Part shown: positions 37,205 through 48,500 of the stretch, in pieces
Layout: the number at the start of each line of letters is the position of its first letter
How positions within the stretch are numbered: the stretch's first letter is position 1
Source of the DNA: Eubacterium uniforme
GTDB taxonomy: Bacteria; Bacillota; Clostridia; Lachnospirales; Lachnospiraceae
Direction of reading: 5' to 3'
Length of the DNA: 64,000 nucleotides
NCBI RefSeq assembly: GCF_900167115.1
Contig: NZ_FUXZ01000002.1
Coordinates: forward strand, 186,001-250,000
The notes under the pieces: generated by a model
The model's input: only the letters and a program-made list of their open reading frames with translations
Database searches by the model: none
Told to the model about the DNA's origin: nothing
Translations under genes and position numbers: made by a program

Positions 37205-38884
37205 ATGCTACTAAGTTTACATGTAAAAAATTTAGCATTAATAAAAGACATAGATGTATCCTTTGAAAAAGGACTTAATATATTAACAGGTGAAACCGGA
37301 GCCGGTAAATCTTTATTACTTGGCTCTATTAATATTGCCCTTGGAGCTAAGTTTTCAAAAGATATTATAAGAAATGAAGAGGAAAGTGCTTTAGTTGAAT
37401 TAATATTTGAGAATAATGATTCTTTACGTGAAATTCTTAGCAAATACGATATTGATGCAAGTGATGATATTATAATTGTAAGCAGAAAGATAAATAATAA
37501 TAAAAGCATTTCTAAAATTAATGGTTTTACAGTTACTGTTAAGGATTTAAAAAACATTATGCTTAATATGCTTGATATATCAGGACAGCATGAGCACCAG
37601 AAATTATTAAGTAAAGAAACACACCTAGACATAGTGGATGAATATGCTAAGGATAAAACTAAGCCTATTCTTACAAAATTAAAGGACTTATATGAAGAAT
37701 ATAAGTATTTGCAAAAATTAAAAGATGAATTTAACATTGATGAGAGTAGTAAAAATAGAGAAATAGATATTCTTCAGTTTGAGACTAATGAAATTGATCA
37801 AAAGATATTTATGAAGGATGAAGATGATGCTCTTGAAGAAGAATTTAAAAAGCTAAATAGTGGAACTGATATATGCGAAGACTTAAATAAGGCTTATTCC
37901 ATATTACAAGGTGATAATGGTGGAGTAAGTTCTGCACTTGAGGATGCATTATCATATGTTAATGATGCTTATAAATATGATGATGGTCTATCAGATCTTA
38001 AGGATTCTTTATATGAACTTGATTCCTTATGCAAGGATTTAACTAGAGATTTATATCAAAAATTAGAAGATGTAAGTGTAGATGAAGAAAGGCTTTCCGA
38101 AGTAAGTGAAAGACTTGATGAGATTAATCACCTTAAGATGAAATATGGTAATACTTATGAAAGTATTATAAACTATCTAAATGAAAAGAAAGAACAACTT
38201 GATTTTTATTTAGATTATGATAATAGATTAAAAGAACATGAAGAGAAAATAGAAAAATGCAAATGTGAAATCATTTCATTATGTGATAAATTAACTGATA
38301 TTAGAATTAAAACAGCTAAGGTTCTTAAAGAAAAAATTACAGATGTATTATTAGAACTTAATTTCCTTGATGTTAAATTTGATATTGTGGTTAATAATAA
38401 GGATGATTTTAATGCAAAAGGTAATAATGAAGTTATATTTATGATTTCAACTAATCCTGGTAGCGATATTAGACCAATTAACGAAGTTGCTTCAGGTGGT
38501 GAATTATCACGAATTATGCTTGCTATAAAGACAGTACTTGCAAGTGTTGATGATGTAGATACATTGATATTTGATGAGATTGATAGCGGAATTAGCGGAA
38601 TAACAGCTTCAATGGTTGCTAAAAAACTATGTGATGTATCAAAATATCGACAGGTTATATGTATAACACACCTTGCTCAAATAGCTGCAATGGCCGATTT
38701 GCATTTAAGAATTGATAAAAATGTAATTGATAATAACACATATACAACACTTACAAAACTAGATTATGATGAATCAATAGCTGAGCTTATGAGAATAAGT
38801 GGTAACGAGAAATTGACGGATACTGATAAGGCTCATGCAGTTTCGTTAAAACAATCTTGTGATGAATATAAAAAAGGACAATAA
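37205..38884 (+). CDS. recN: DNA repair protein RecN
   Basis: A 559-residue SMC-like ATPase of double-strand-break repair. Walker A GETGAGKS is at residues 29-36, the long coiled coil spans about 150-380, and the C-terminal half has the signature NEVASGGELSRIMLAIKT, Walker B TLIFDEIDSGISG and VICITHLAQIAAMAD. TAGGAG is upstream. It is the last gene of the cluster; 117 bp separate it from glgA, with no clear terminator. Confidence 0.96.
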   Translation: MLLSLHVKNLALIKDIDVSFEKGLNILTGETGAGKSLLLGSINIALGAKFSKDIIRNEEESALVELIFENNDSLREILSKYDIDASDDIIIVSRKINNNKSISKINGFTVTVKDLKNIMLNMLDISGQHEHQKLLSKETHLDIVDEYAKDKTKPILTKLKDLYEEYKYLQKLKDEFNIDESSKNREIDILQFETNEIDQKIFMKDEDDALEEEFKKLNSGTDICEDLNKAYSILQGDNGGVSSALEDALSYVNDAYKYDDGLSDLKDSLYELDSLCKDLTRDLYQKLEDVSVDEERLSEVSERLDEINHLKMKYGNTYESIINYLNEKKEQLDFYLDYDNRLKEHEEKIEKCKCEIISLCDKLTDIRIKTAKVLKEKITDVLLELNFLDVKFDIVVNNKDDFNAKGNNEVIFMISTNPGSDIRPINEVASGGELSRIMLAIKTVLASVDDVDTLIFDEIDSGISGITASMVAKKLCDVSKYRQVICITHLAQIAAMADLHLRIDKNVIDNNTYTTLTKLDYDESIAELMRISGNEKLTDTDKAHAVSLKQSCDEYKKGQ

Positions 38885-39001
38885 TCTATCACTTATCACT
38901 AAATATTGTAGTAATTAACGCTTTATAAATAGACTATATTGCGATATACTATTTTATAGATAAACTTATTAAATGAAAAAAATAAGGAGAGGTATTGCTA
39001 T

Positions 39002-40447
39002 ATGAAAAATGTATTATTTGTTGCATCTGAATGCGTACCATTTATTAAAACAGGTGGTCTTGCAGATGTAGTGGGTTCTCTTCCAAAATCTCTTAATAAG
39101 GATGAATTTGATGTAAGAGTAATCCTTCCAAAATACATGTGTATTTCTAGTGAATGGAAGGATAAAATGGAATATGTCGACAGTTTTTATATGGATTTAT
39201 GCTGGAGAAGACAGTATGTTGGTATATTAAAAATTGTCCTTGATGGCATTACATTTTATTTTGTTGACAATGAATACTATTTTTCAGGACCGAAACCATA
39301 TGGGGATATTAGATATGACTTAGAGAAATTTGCATTTTTCTCAAGAGCAGTTTTATCGGCTCTTCCTGTTATTGGTTTTAGACCTGACATTATACATTGT
39401 CATGATTGGCAATCAGGTCTTGTTCCTGTATATCTTAATGATAGTTTTAGAGCAGGAGATTTTTATCAAGGCATTAAAACAATTATGACAATCCATAATC
39501 TTAAGTTCCAAGGGGTGTGGGACGTTAAAACAATAAAAGACATAGCTGGTCTTTCAGATTATTATTTTACTGATGATAAATTAAAAGATTATGATAATGG
39601 TAATTATTTAAAAGGTGGTATTGTATACTCTGATTTCGTAACAACAGTTAGTGATACATACGCTGAGGAGATTAAAACACCATTTTACGGTGAAGGTCTT
39701 GATGGTCTTATGAGAGCAAGATCAAATTCATTATTTGGTATTGTAAATGGTATTGATTATACATTATTCGATCCTAAAACCGATAAACTAATTGAAAACA
39801 ATTATGATATTGATAATTTCAGAAAAGAGAAAATAAAGAATAAGAGAGCTCTTCAGAAGAGATTAGGTCTTAAACAGGATGATAAGGTTATGCTTATTGG
39901 TATTGTTTCAAGACTTACAGATCAAAAAGGATTCGATCTTATTGATTGCGTTATGGATGAGATTTGTCAGGATGCAGTTCAGATTGTAGTTCTAGGTACT
40001 GGTGATGAAAAATATGAAAACATGTTTAGACATTTCGATTGGAAGTATCAAGACAGTGTGTCGGCTAATATATACTATTCGGAAGAATTATCGCATCAGA
40101 TTTATGCCGCCTGTGATGCATTCTTAATGCCTTCATTATTTGAACCTTGTGGTCTTAGTCAGCTTATGAGTTTAAAGTACGGTACACTTCCAATTGTACG
40201 TGAAACTGGTGGTCTTAAAGATACTGTTATTCCATATAATGAGTATGAAGGAACTGGAACAGGATTCTCATTTGCTAACTATAATGCACATGAGATGATG
40301 GCTACAATTAGATTTGCAGAAAGAATCTTCTATGATAAAAAGCGAGAATGGAATAAGATGGTTGATAGAGCTATGGCTTGTGATTATTCTTGGGATAATT
40401 CAGCTAAAAAGTATGCTGAACTTTATCATAGATTATTAGGATTTTAG
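39002..40447 (+). CDS. glgA: Glycogen synthase (ADP-glucose type)
   Basis: A 481-residue GT5 glycosyltransferase that extends glycogen from ADP-glucose. KTGGLADVVG at residues 16-25 binds the nucleotide sugar. CHDWQSGLVPVYL, GIVSRLTDQKGFDL and PSLFEPCGLSQLMSLKYGTLPIVRETGGL (the catalytic ExFEPCGL region) complete the pattern. AAGGAGAGG lies upstream. No other glg gene is adjacent; it ends at a hairpin shared with convergent rqcH. Confidence 0.95.
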   Translation: MKNVLFVASECVPFIKTGGLADVVGSLPKSLNKDEFDVRVILPKYMCISSEWKDKMEYVDSFYMDLCWRRQYVGILKIVLDGITFYFVDNEYYFSGPKPYGDIRYDLEKFAFFSRAVLSALPVIGFRPDIIHCHDWQSGLVPVYLNDSFRAGDFYQGIKTIMTIHNLKFQGVWDVKTIKDIAGLSDYYFTDDKLKDYDNGNYLKGGIVYSDFVTTVSDTYAEEIKTPFYGEGLDGLMRARSNSLFGIVNGIDYTLFDPKTDKLIENNYDIDNFRKEKIKNKRALQKRLGLKQDDKVMLIGIVSRLTDQKGFDLIDCVMDEICQDAVQIVVLGTGDEKYENMFRHFDWKYQDSVSANIYYSEELSHQIYAACDAFLMPSLFEPCGLSQLMSLKYGTLPIVRETGGLKDTVIPYNEYEGTGTGFSFANYNAHEMMATIRFAERIFYDKKREWNKMVDRAMACDYSWDNSAKKYAELYHRLLGF

Positions 40448-40507
40448 TATAAGAAATATATAAAATTTTTAGTAAAAAATTTTTAATGTAATAAAAGATG
40501 TAATATT

Positions 40508-40566
40508 AAAAGAAGATACATATTTAATCAATTATTATTTGATTAATAAATGTATCTTCTTTTTTA
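40508..40566. terminator. Bidirectional terminator between glgA and rqcH
   Basis: AGAAGATACAT (40511-40521) and ATGTATCTTCT (40550-40560) form an 11-bp perfect arm, extended inward by TTTAATCA/TGATTAAT with a small bulge. It has A-rich left and T-rich right flanks, so it can act from either side. Confidence 0.75.
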
Positions 40567-40650
40567 CTTAATATAAATTATATTTAATCTAAAATATTAT
40601 TATCTAAATTTTTGTTATTTCTACTTGATTATATTTGATTTAAGTTTACC

Positions 40651-42393
40651 TTACTCAACCAAAGTTAAATTAGATATATCAGGATTAGCAACAAGCGAGT
40701 AGTTTGTATGATAAATTACAAAACCTGGCTTTGAAGCAGCAACCTTCTTTAAATGTTTACGCTTAGTGTAATCAATTTCTACCGATGACTGTCCTTTAGC
40801 TTTTGAATAGAAAGCTGCTATAGCTCCTGCTTCCTCAAAAACTCTGTCAGGCATTTCTTTATTATCGTTTTTTAATTTAACAATCACATGAGAACCTGGC
40901 ATGTTTTTAGCATGGAACCACCAATCATTTGTATTAGCTATTTTAAAAGTAACTTCTTCATTTTGAAGATTATTCTTTCCAACATAAATGTCATAACCAT
41001 CACTTGAAATATAGTGGAGTGGTTTAGATTTTATCTTTGCACGCTTATCCTTAACATGCTTATTTATATATCTACTTGTTATAAGCTCTTCTCTAATTGC
41101 AGTCAAGTCATCTTCAGATGTTGCAAGATCAATATAAGTTGAAATGTTTTCCAAATAATCAATTGATTCCTTTGTTTCTTTTATAATTTCATCTAAAGCA
41201 GCCTTAGTTCTTTTAAGTTTATTATATTTATCAAAATATTTATTTGCATTTTCAATAGCTGATTTGTGTTCATCAAGTGGAATTGTAATTTCATCACCAG
41301 TATAGAAATTAGTAGTAGTGAAAGACTTAGCACCATCCTCAACATTAAAAGAGTATGAGGTTAGTAACTCACCATACACTTTGAATTTATCAGCCTTCTC
41401 AGTATCCTTTAACTGTCTTAACTGTAAATCATATTTCTTTCTATCTTTATTAAGATTTGTATCAACAATATGACGCAAAGTAGCGCTTTTCTGTCTGATT
41501 CTAGAATATTTATCCTTCTCAGCATAGAATTTTAGAATAACCTCATTAATAGTACTTAGTTTCATATTGATACTATCTTCATAAATAGATAGACCAAATG
41601 AATTAAATTCAACAGGTTCACTATTCTTATAGTAAATAACAGGATCAAATTTATTACTCTTAATATCTTCCATCATATTAGAATAAATATTATATAAATG
41701 AATTAAAAAATCATCTGATATTTCTGATATAGGCATATTTGAATCTATACCTGATAAATTACAAATCTCTTGTGATATAACAGGACTAATACCAGTAAAA
41801 GAAGAGTAAATTGCCTTATATAATATACCTTTAGAAGATTTAATTTTCTTTATAAATTCATCCTTACTAACAGTTAATGGATTTAACTTGTCACTTGTCT
41901 TTGGAATAAAATATTGTTGATTAGGCATAACAATCCTAACTGAACTCATAACAGGTGTAACATGCTTAATACTATCAACGATGATATCATCATCTGTAGT
42001 GAAGATAATATTACTATGTTTACCCATAAGCTCAACAATAAGTTTCTTTACGCATAAATCACCTAGTTCATTTCTATGTTCAATGTAAAATACAACCACA
42101 CGCTCCATATCAGGTTGTTCAATCTTAAGAATTCTACCGTTATTAATATGTTTTCTTAAAAGCATACAAAACATTGGAGCGTTAATTGGACTTTGTTTAT
42201 TTACATCTGTTAAATATATAAGTGGAAGAGAAGGATTAACTGAAATTACCAGCCTATAAGTCTCTTTTTCATTCTTGATTGTAAGAAGTAATTCATCTTT
42301 TTCAGGCTGTGCAATCTTGGTAATTCTTCCGTCTATTAAATTCTCATTAAATTCATGTACAAGACTATGTACTGTAATTCCATCAAAAGCCAT
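40651..42393 (-). CDS. rqcH: RqcH (Rqc2/NFACT family) ribosome-associated quality control factor
   Basis: A 580-residue protein on the minus strand. It starts MAFDGITVHSLVHEFNENLIDGRI, the typical NFACT-N domain; helix-hairpin-helix and coiled-coil parts lie in the middle, and the C-terminal NFACT-R domain has DWWFHAKNMPGSHVIVK (about 490-506) and VEIDYTKRKHLKKVA. In Bacillus RqcH adds alanine tails to nascent chains on stalled large ribosomal subunits. Older names include fibronectin-binding protein FbpA. A GAAGGG site lies upstream of the ATG. It is the only clear minus-strand gene of the window and is divergent from the RHS gene. Confidence 0.93.
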   Translation of the reverse strand: MAFDGITVHSLVHEFNENLIDGRITKIAQPEKDELLLTIKNEKETYRLVISVNPSLPLIYLTDVNKQSPINAPMFCMLLRKHINNGRILKIEQPDMERVVVFYIEHRNELGDLCVKKLIVELMGKHSNIIFTTDDDIIVDSIKHVTPVMSSVRIVMPNQQYFIPKTSDKLNPLTVSKDEFIKKIKSSKGILYKAIYSSFTGISPVISQEICNLSGIDSNMPISEISDDFLIHLYNIYSNMMEDIKSNKFDPVIYYKNSEPVEFNSFGLSIYEDSINMKLSTINEVILKFYAEKDKYSRIRQKSATLRHIVDTNLNKDRKKYDLQLRQLKDTEKADKFKVYGELLTSYSFNVEDGAKSFTTTNFYTGDEITIPLDEHKSAIENANKYFDKYNKLKRTKAALDEIIKETKESIDYLENISTYIDLATSEDDLTAIREELITSRYINKHVKDKRAKIKSKPLHYISSDGYDIYVGKNNLQNEEVTFKIANTNDWWFHAKNMPGSHVIVKLKNDNKEMPDRVFEEAGAIAAFYSKAKGQSSVEIDYTKRKHLKKVAASKPGFVIYHTNYSLVANPDISNLTLVE

Positions 42394-42433
42394 AATTCTT
42401 TCCCTTCATAATTATCAATAAAACTTCTATTAG

Positions 42434-42460
42434 TTTATAATATTTATATAATCAAGTCAA
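42434..42460 (-). promoter_or_regulatory. Possible rqcH promoter
   Basis: On the minus strand TTGACT (42460-42455) is followed by TATAAA (42439-42434) at a short 15-bp spacing, 41 bp before the rqcH start. The spacing is suboptimal. Confidence 0.35.
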
Positions 42461-42494
42461 ATTTAAGAAAAAAATAAACATTTACCTTTATCAA

Positions 42495-42523
42495 TTGAAC
42501 GAAATAACTAATTATGCTATAAT
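42495..42523 (+). promoter_or_regulatory. Promoter of the RHS toxin gene
   Basis: TTGAAC (42495-42500) and a perfect TATAAT (42518-42523) with 17 bp between. The start codon at 42562 fits a transcript from about 42530. Confidence 0.8.
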
Positions 42524-42561
42524 GTCGGATAGAATTGCGTATGGAAAGGAATTGCATAATA

Positions 42562-45500
42562 ATGAGACGTATTATTGGAAACTTTAAGAATAATAAGAAG
42601 TTAGGTATAGGTAAGAGATTTGTAGCTGTACTTTTATCAAGTGCACTTTTATTTACATCTTTTGATTTACAAGTTTTTGCTGATGAATTAAATAATGGCA
42701 AAAACTTTTTTTATTGTGGAGAAAAATATGAAACAATTTATGATGTACTTGAAGAAGCCAGAGAAAAAGGTGATAAAAATATCGATATCACAGCATATGA
42801 TGATATTGTAATTGATAAGGAAATTGTTGTTAATAGTGATGAAAATATTTCAATCATATCAGAGATTGATAACGATAATAATGATAATGAAAATGATGAT
42901 AAGGATAAATTGAAGATAAGATTTTCTGATGAATATGATTTTTCAAAGAATAATACAGGAAAATCATATCTATTTAACATTAAAAATGGAGCAAAGTTAA
43001 GCATTGATGGATATAAATTAGAAGTTAATTGTGAAAACTTAACCATGGAGAAAAACTTTATCGATAATTATGGAGAGTTTGACTTTAGAAACTCTGAAAT
43101 TAGAGATATTGTTCCAAAAAAACGAAATGGATATAGTTTTATTCGTTCGTATAATGGAGTTTTTGATTTTTATGGTAGTTCAGTATATAATGTTTGGAAT
43201 TTATATTTTATCTATGTTAATCACGATATGAAAGCAACTATATCTGGTGGTAAATTCGAAAAATTTAATGTAGGTGGTGGATATGGTTCTTTTATAGGTG
43301 GTGAATACGGAAAAGTAATAGCAAAAGATATTGAAGTTAAGGATGCACATGCTTTCTTAGGGGGAGCTATATGCGCTAAGTTTTTGTGTATATACAATTC
43401 AAAGTTTGTTGATTGTGATGGTTCTCATAGCGGTGGAGCAATTAGAACAAGTAATAATGCAGAAATAATTAATTGTACTTGTGAAGATTGTTATTGTAGT
43501 AATAGAAATACTAGAGATATGGCTATAGATAGCATGGGAACCACTGACATCTATGGAATTACAATAAAAGGAGATAATCGTGTAGGTGGCATTTTATTAC
43601 AAAGTGGTAAACTTACATTACATAAGAGCGGAGAGTATGAGTTTGAAAACTTTGGAAAAGTTAAGACTAATAGAAATGTAATTGAAAATGCAATAGATCG
43701 TGGACTCTGTGTTGAGAATAAGCGAGATGATAACACTGGTATTATTGAACAAGCTGATTTTATAAACAATAAATATAAAGTAAATAATGATGGAAAAATT
43801 ATAAGTGTAGGAGGCGCAATAGAAAATCATCAAACTCTTATATTAGATGATGTTAAATTTGAAGGAAATGAAACCGGAAGAACAACGCTTTATAATGAAA
43901 TTGAATGCAACGAGGGAGATGATATTTACAATGATAATAAACTTATATTGAAAAGCAATGTAAAGTTTTGTGATGATAATGTGAATATTTTCCTAGCTAA
44001 GGATAGGTATGTAACCGTTAAGGATAATTTAAATAATCATTTTGATGAAAATACCAAAATTAATGTTGCAGTAGGAGAAAATGTCGGTGATGACTTTAGA
44101 AGAATAGTTAAATATGAATCTAATGATGATACAAATGAAAATGATGATTTGACATCTACTGCTTATGAAATGGCAGTTTCAAAAACTTGGAATATTGTAA
44201 ATATCGCTGATAAGTATAAGAAAAATATTGGAAGTAATGAAAATAGTATTGGATTATATAGTAATATTTTCGAACAAGAAGTAAAGGTTATTAATGACAA
44301 AGGAGAAAGTGTTAGTAATGTATCTTTTGATCTTTATAAGAAACTAAGTGAAGGTGATAATTCAGAAGTAATTGATGTAGATAATAAGTATAAGAATTAT
44401 TATAAATTAGCCAATACAAAAGCAAGTGATAAAAATGGAAAAATCTTAATTGAAAGATTAACCGAAGGAAAATATTTCATAAAAGTAAAAGATACCGCTG
44501 AAGGATATGACGGCGATGCAGAAAGCTTTTTTGAAGTTGGTAAAAGTGAAAATGTAGACACAATTACAGTTAATCTAGGACATTTCAATGAAGCTCCAAT
44601 CGCAAATATATCTGTGTCTGATGATGATATTAAAGTTTATAAAAAAGTATCATTTAGCGGCGAAGGTTCAACAGATGATGAGGGAATCGCCAAGTATATA
44701 TGGAGAATAGATGATAAGTTATTAGAGGGAAAAAATGTTACATATAAATTTAGTGAAGAAGGTTTATACATTGTAAGCTTAACAGTAACAGATAATAAGG
44801 GAAGAACAGGAAGTGCAACTAAAAAAATAAAAGTTACATCTTCGGGACTAGATAAAATAGATGTAGAAGTAAAGTCAACTGAAACAGATGGCTTTATTAA
44901 GAATGCAACAATATATATAACTGATGAAGATAATGAAAAAATAGCTGATAAAATATTACCTTTAGGTATAGGTACATTTTATTCAACACATGGACAGAAG
45001 ATAAATGTTATTGCCATGGCAGATGGATATGACATGAGAAGTACATCCTTGGTATGCAAAGGTGAAGGAAAAATAACATTATATCTTAGTACCAGAAATA
45101 CAATTCAAGGCGAGATCAAAGTAAAAGAACTTACTCTTGAAGAAATGAAGGATGCAGGAATTGATGTTGGGGCAGATGAAAATAAACAGATAGTAAAGTA
45201 TTCTTTAAATTTGTCTTTCGTAAGAATAAGAAAAGGTAAAAAAGAAAAGAAACCATATGATTTCTATGTTGATAAGAAAACAAATAAAGTTGTTGTAGGC
45301 GGTTTTAGTGGAACTACTTCAAGTAAAGATGGTGAAGTTGAGATTATTACAAAAAGTGATAAATTTGGTAATGTATACTTGATGGTTATTAATGGAACTA
45401 ATAAGTGGCTTAAAGACATGTTTGAAGTAGAACTTATAGTAATTAATACATCTAAAGTTGAGATTGCCAAAGACACTAAGGCTACCATTAAGTTACCAGA

Positions 45501-48500
45501 TGGTCTATCTCTTGCAAAAATGGCAACAGGAAGCAATGAAACTGAAGTTGAAATGGGCGATATAGATGTTAATGCTAGTAAAAGCGCAGTTTGGTATGTA
45601 AGAGGAGATGTGGATGGAACTTATTATGTATCAGCGGATGTAACAGGTAAGATGCATACGAAAGATACTGAAGAAGAATCTGAAGGTAATATTGCAGTTG
45701 ATGATCATGAGTTTAGTTATACATTTGTATCAGATAAACCTCTTAATGTAACAATGCAATCTGCATTGGGAGTAATTATATCTTTATCTAAAACAGCAGC
45801 AACAGGAGACACATATACAGTAGGATTTAATTACTATAATAAATCAACTAAAAGTATTTATGGTTTAGAGTTTGATATTGAAGGTGATACGCAAGTTTCA
45901 CCAGGACAAACAACATTCCAGAACGGAATAATGATTGTTGGGAATGCTGGTGATTCATTTGAAGATAGAGACTTAAATCTATTAGAAGGTGAAGAAGTAA
46001 ATGATAATTATGTAGAAGAATTAAAACCAGGCGAATTTGTTAGAGTATCTTATGCAACTACAATAACATTTCTTGATTCAAATAAAAAAGCAGTAATAAC
46101 AGAATTGGTAGGATGGGCTTTAAGTATACTCGAGGGAAGCACTGCTTCAATGGATGTTAGTTTTAATGTTACTAGAACTGAGAAAGATGATGCCAATTAT
46201 GAAAAAGCATATGCAGAAGGCGTTGATATGTTCTCTGGCGATCCTGTAAATATGTTAACAGGTGCTTTTGAAGGTGAATTTGAAGACATCAAAATATCTG
46301 GGTACAAAGATTTAAGTTTTAAGAGATTATATAATTCATTATCAGAGGATAATGTTGGATTTGGAAAAGGATGGAGTCATAATTATAATTATCAAGTTGT
46401 TAGTACAGGTTCATATAATGATACTTCACTTTCAGCAAATGATTTCATCATAGGCGATAATGAAAAAGTTGATGTAGTATTCGCTGATAATAATCCAACA
46501 GATTATATTAGAATCAAATATCCAGATGGAAAAATTTATACCTTTACCAAAGTAACTGATAAATTGAATTCTGAGTTAGAGTACAAAGATTTATCATCTG
46601 GTATGTATCAGTGTAATGATGGTAAAACATTAAAAGTTGTTCGACAAAATGGTAAAACAAATAAGGTTATTTTAAATGACAAGGGGGTAGTCTATACTTT
46701 TGATGAGAATAAACATCTTGTTAGCATTGAAGATGTAGAAGGATTTGAAACAAAACTAACATATGATGGTGGATTTTTATCACAGATTTCAAATGACTGG
46801 TTTGATATTAATTTATCATGGAATTTTGTATCAAACACTATAGAGAGTGTTATATATACAAATGGTGACGAAAAATATGTTAATAAGTATAAATATGAAG
46901 ATACATATTTAACAGGTTGTATGAATTCCAATGAAAAGTGGGAGGAATATACATATGTAGATGTAAAGAAGGAAAATACAGAAATTGATGGAGAGAATAG
47001 TACCCCAAAAGATGACTTCGAATCTACAAAACTACTTAAAACAATAAGCGATTATAAAGGAAATGAAGTCCTTAAAAATACTTACGATAAAAATGGAAGA
47101 GTTGTTGTACAAATCACAGCTGGCAAGGGAACATATTCGTATAATTATAATGATGAAGATAGAATTAATACTCAAACTGGATATAAGAGCGGAAAACGTA
47201 TTGTAAAATACAATGAAGATAACCAGATTATTAGTGATGTAAGAAAAGACGATAAGGGCGTTTCATATGATAAGACAAAGTACGAATATAACGCAAAAGG
47301 CCTTCCTATGATCATAACTGAAAATGGTGAAGAAAAGAAAATCATATATAATGAGTTTGGTGATATTTCTTATATTGAGTACGAGGATGATACAACAGAA
47401 GAATATCAGTATGATGCTAAAAAAGGATTTCTTTTAACAAAAGTAAAAGACAGAATCGATAATGTAATAGAGTATTCATATTCTGGTAATCTTTTAAAAA
47501 AGAAAGTAGATGGAAACAAAAATGAATTCTTCTATTTTTATGATGATAGTAACCGTCTTATAGAAGAAAAACATGGAGATAAAATATACAGTGAAATAAG
47601 CTATAATAAGGATGGACGAGTTAAGAATATAAAGGAAGATAAATATGTAACTTCCTTTACTTATGATGCCATCGGTGATGTGAAAACATCAAAATGTGGC
47701 GATTATGAATATAAGTATAACTATGATAATTGTAGAAATCTATTAAGTGAGACTGATGAAAAAGGAAATACGTTTTATTATGGTTTGGATGATAATGGTA
47801 ATGTTGTAAGTACAACAGATAGAAGAAATAATACAGAGGTTAGAAAATTAGAAGATTCTGGCAATGTAGAAGAATTGATTGACAGAATGAAGTATAAAAC
47901 TAAGTATGTATATGATAATTTTGGATATTTATCAAAGGAAATAAATGATGCTGGTGATAATGTCGTTTATAAGTATGATGCTTATGGAAATATCGTTTCT
48001 AAAACAGACGAAAGAGGTAAAACTTGGAGATTTGAGTATGATAATCAGGGAAGATGCATTGCACAAATTAATCCATTAGATGAAAGAACAGAGTATTCAT
48101 ATGATAAAAATGGTAATGTAAAAAGCAAAATTATCTATGATAGCAAGAATCCAGATGAAAAATATAAATATTCATATAATTATGATGCTGTAGGACGACT
48201 TGTTGACGAAGTTGATATATACGGTAATAAAAAGCATTATGAATATGATGGAAATGGTAATGTATCTTTATATGTTGATGAAGAAGGTTTTACAACATAC
48301 AATAAATATGACGAAAATAATAATTTAATTTATTCTCAGACAGCTGACAAAGTTATAACTTATTCTGTAGATTCAAAGGGAAACATAAAAAACTTAACTG
48401 TAAAAGGTATTGATGAAAATGACCATGAGGTAGAAGTAGAAAATCATACAAGGAAATATGAGTATGATTTAAGAGGAAATATTTCTAAATGTACAGACGA

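Noticed and set aside
37177-37737. 186-residue minus-strand frame under recN
   Set aside because: Fully antisense to the well-supported RecN; serine/leucine-rich translation is typical of shadow frames in this AT-rich DNA.
42444-42701. 85-residue minus-strand frame before rqcH
   Set aside because: It spans the divergent promoters and antisense of the RHS signal peptide; no binding site or family signal.
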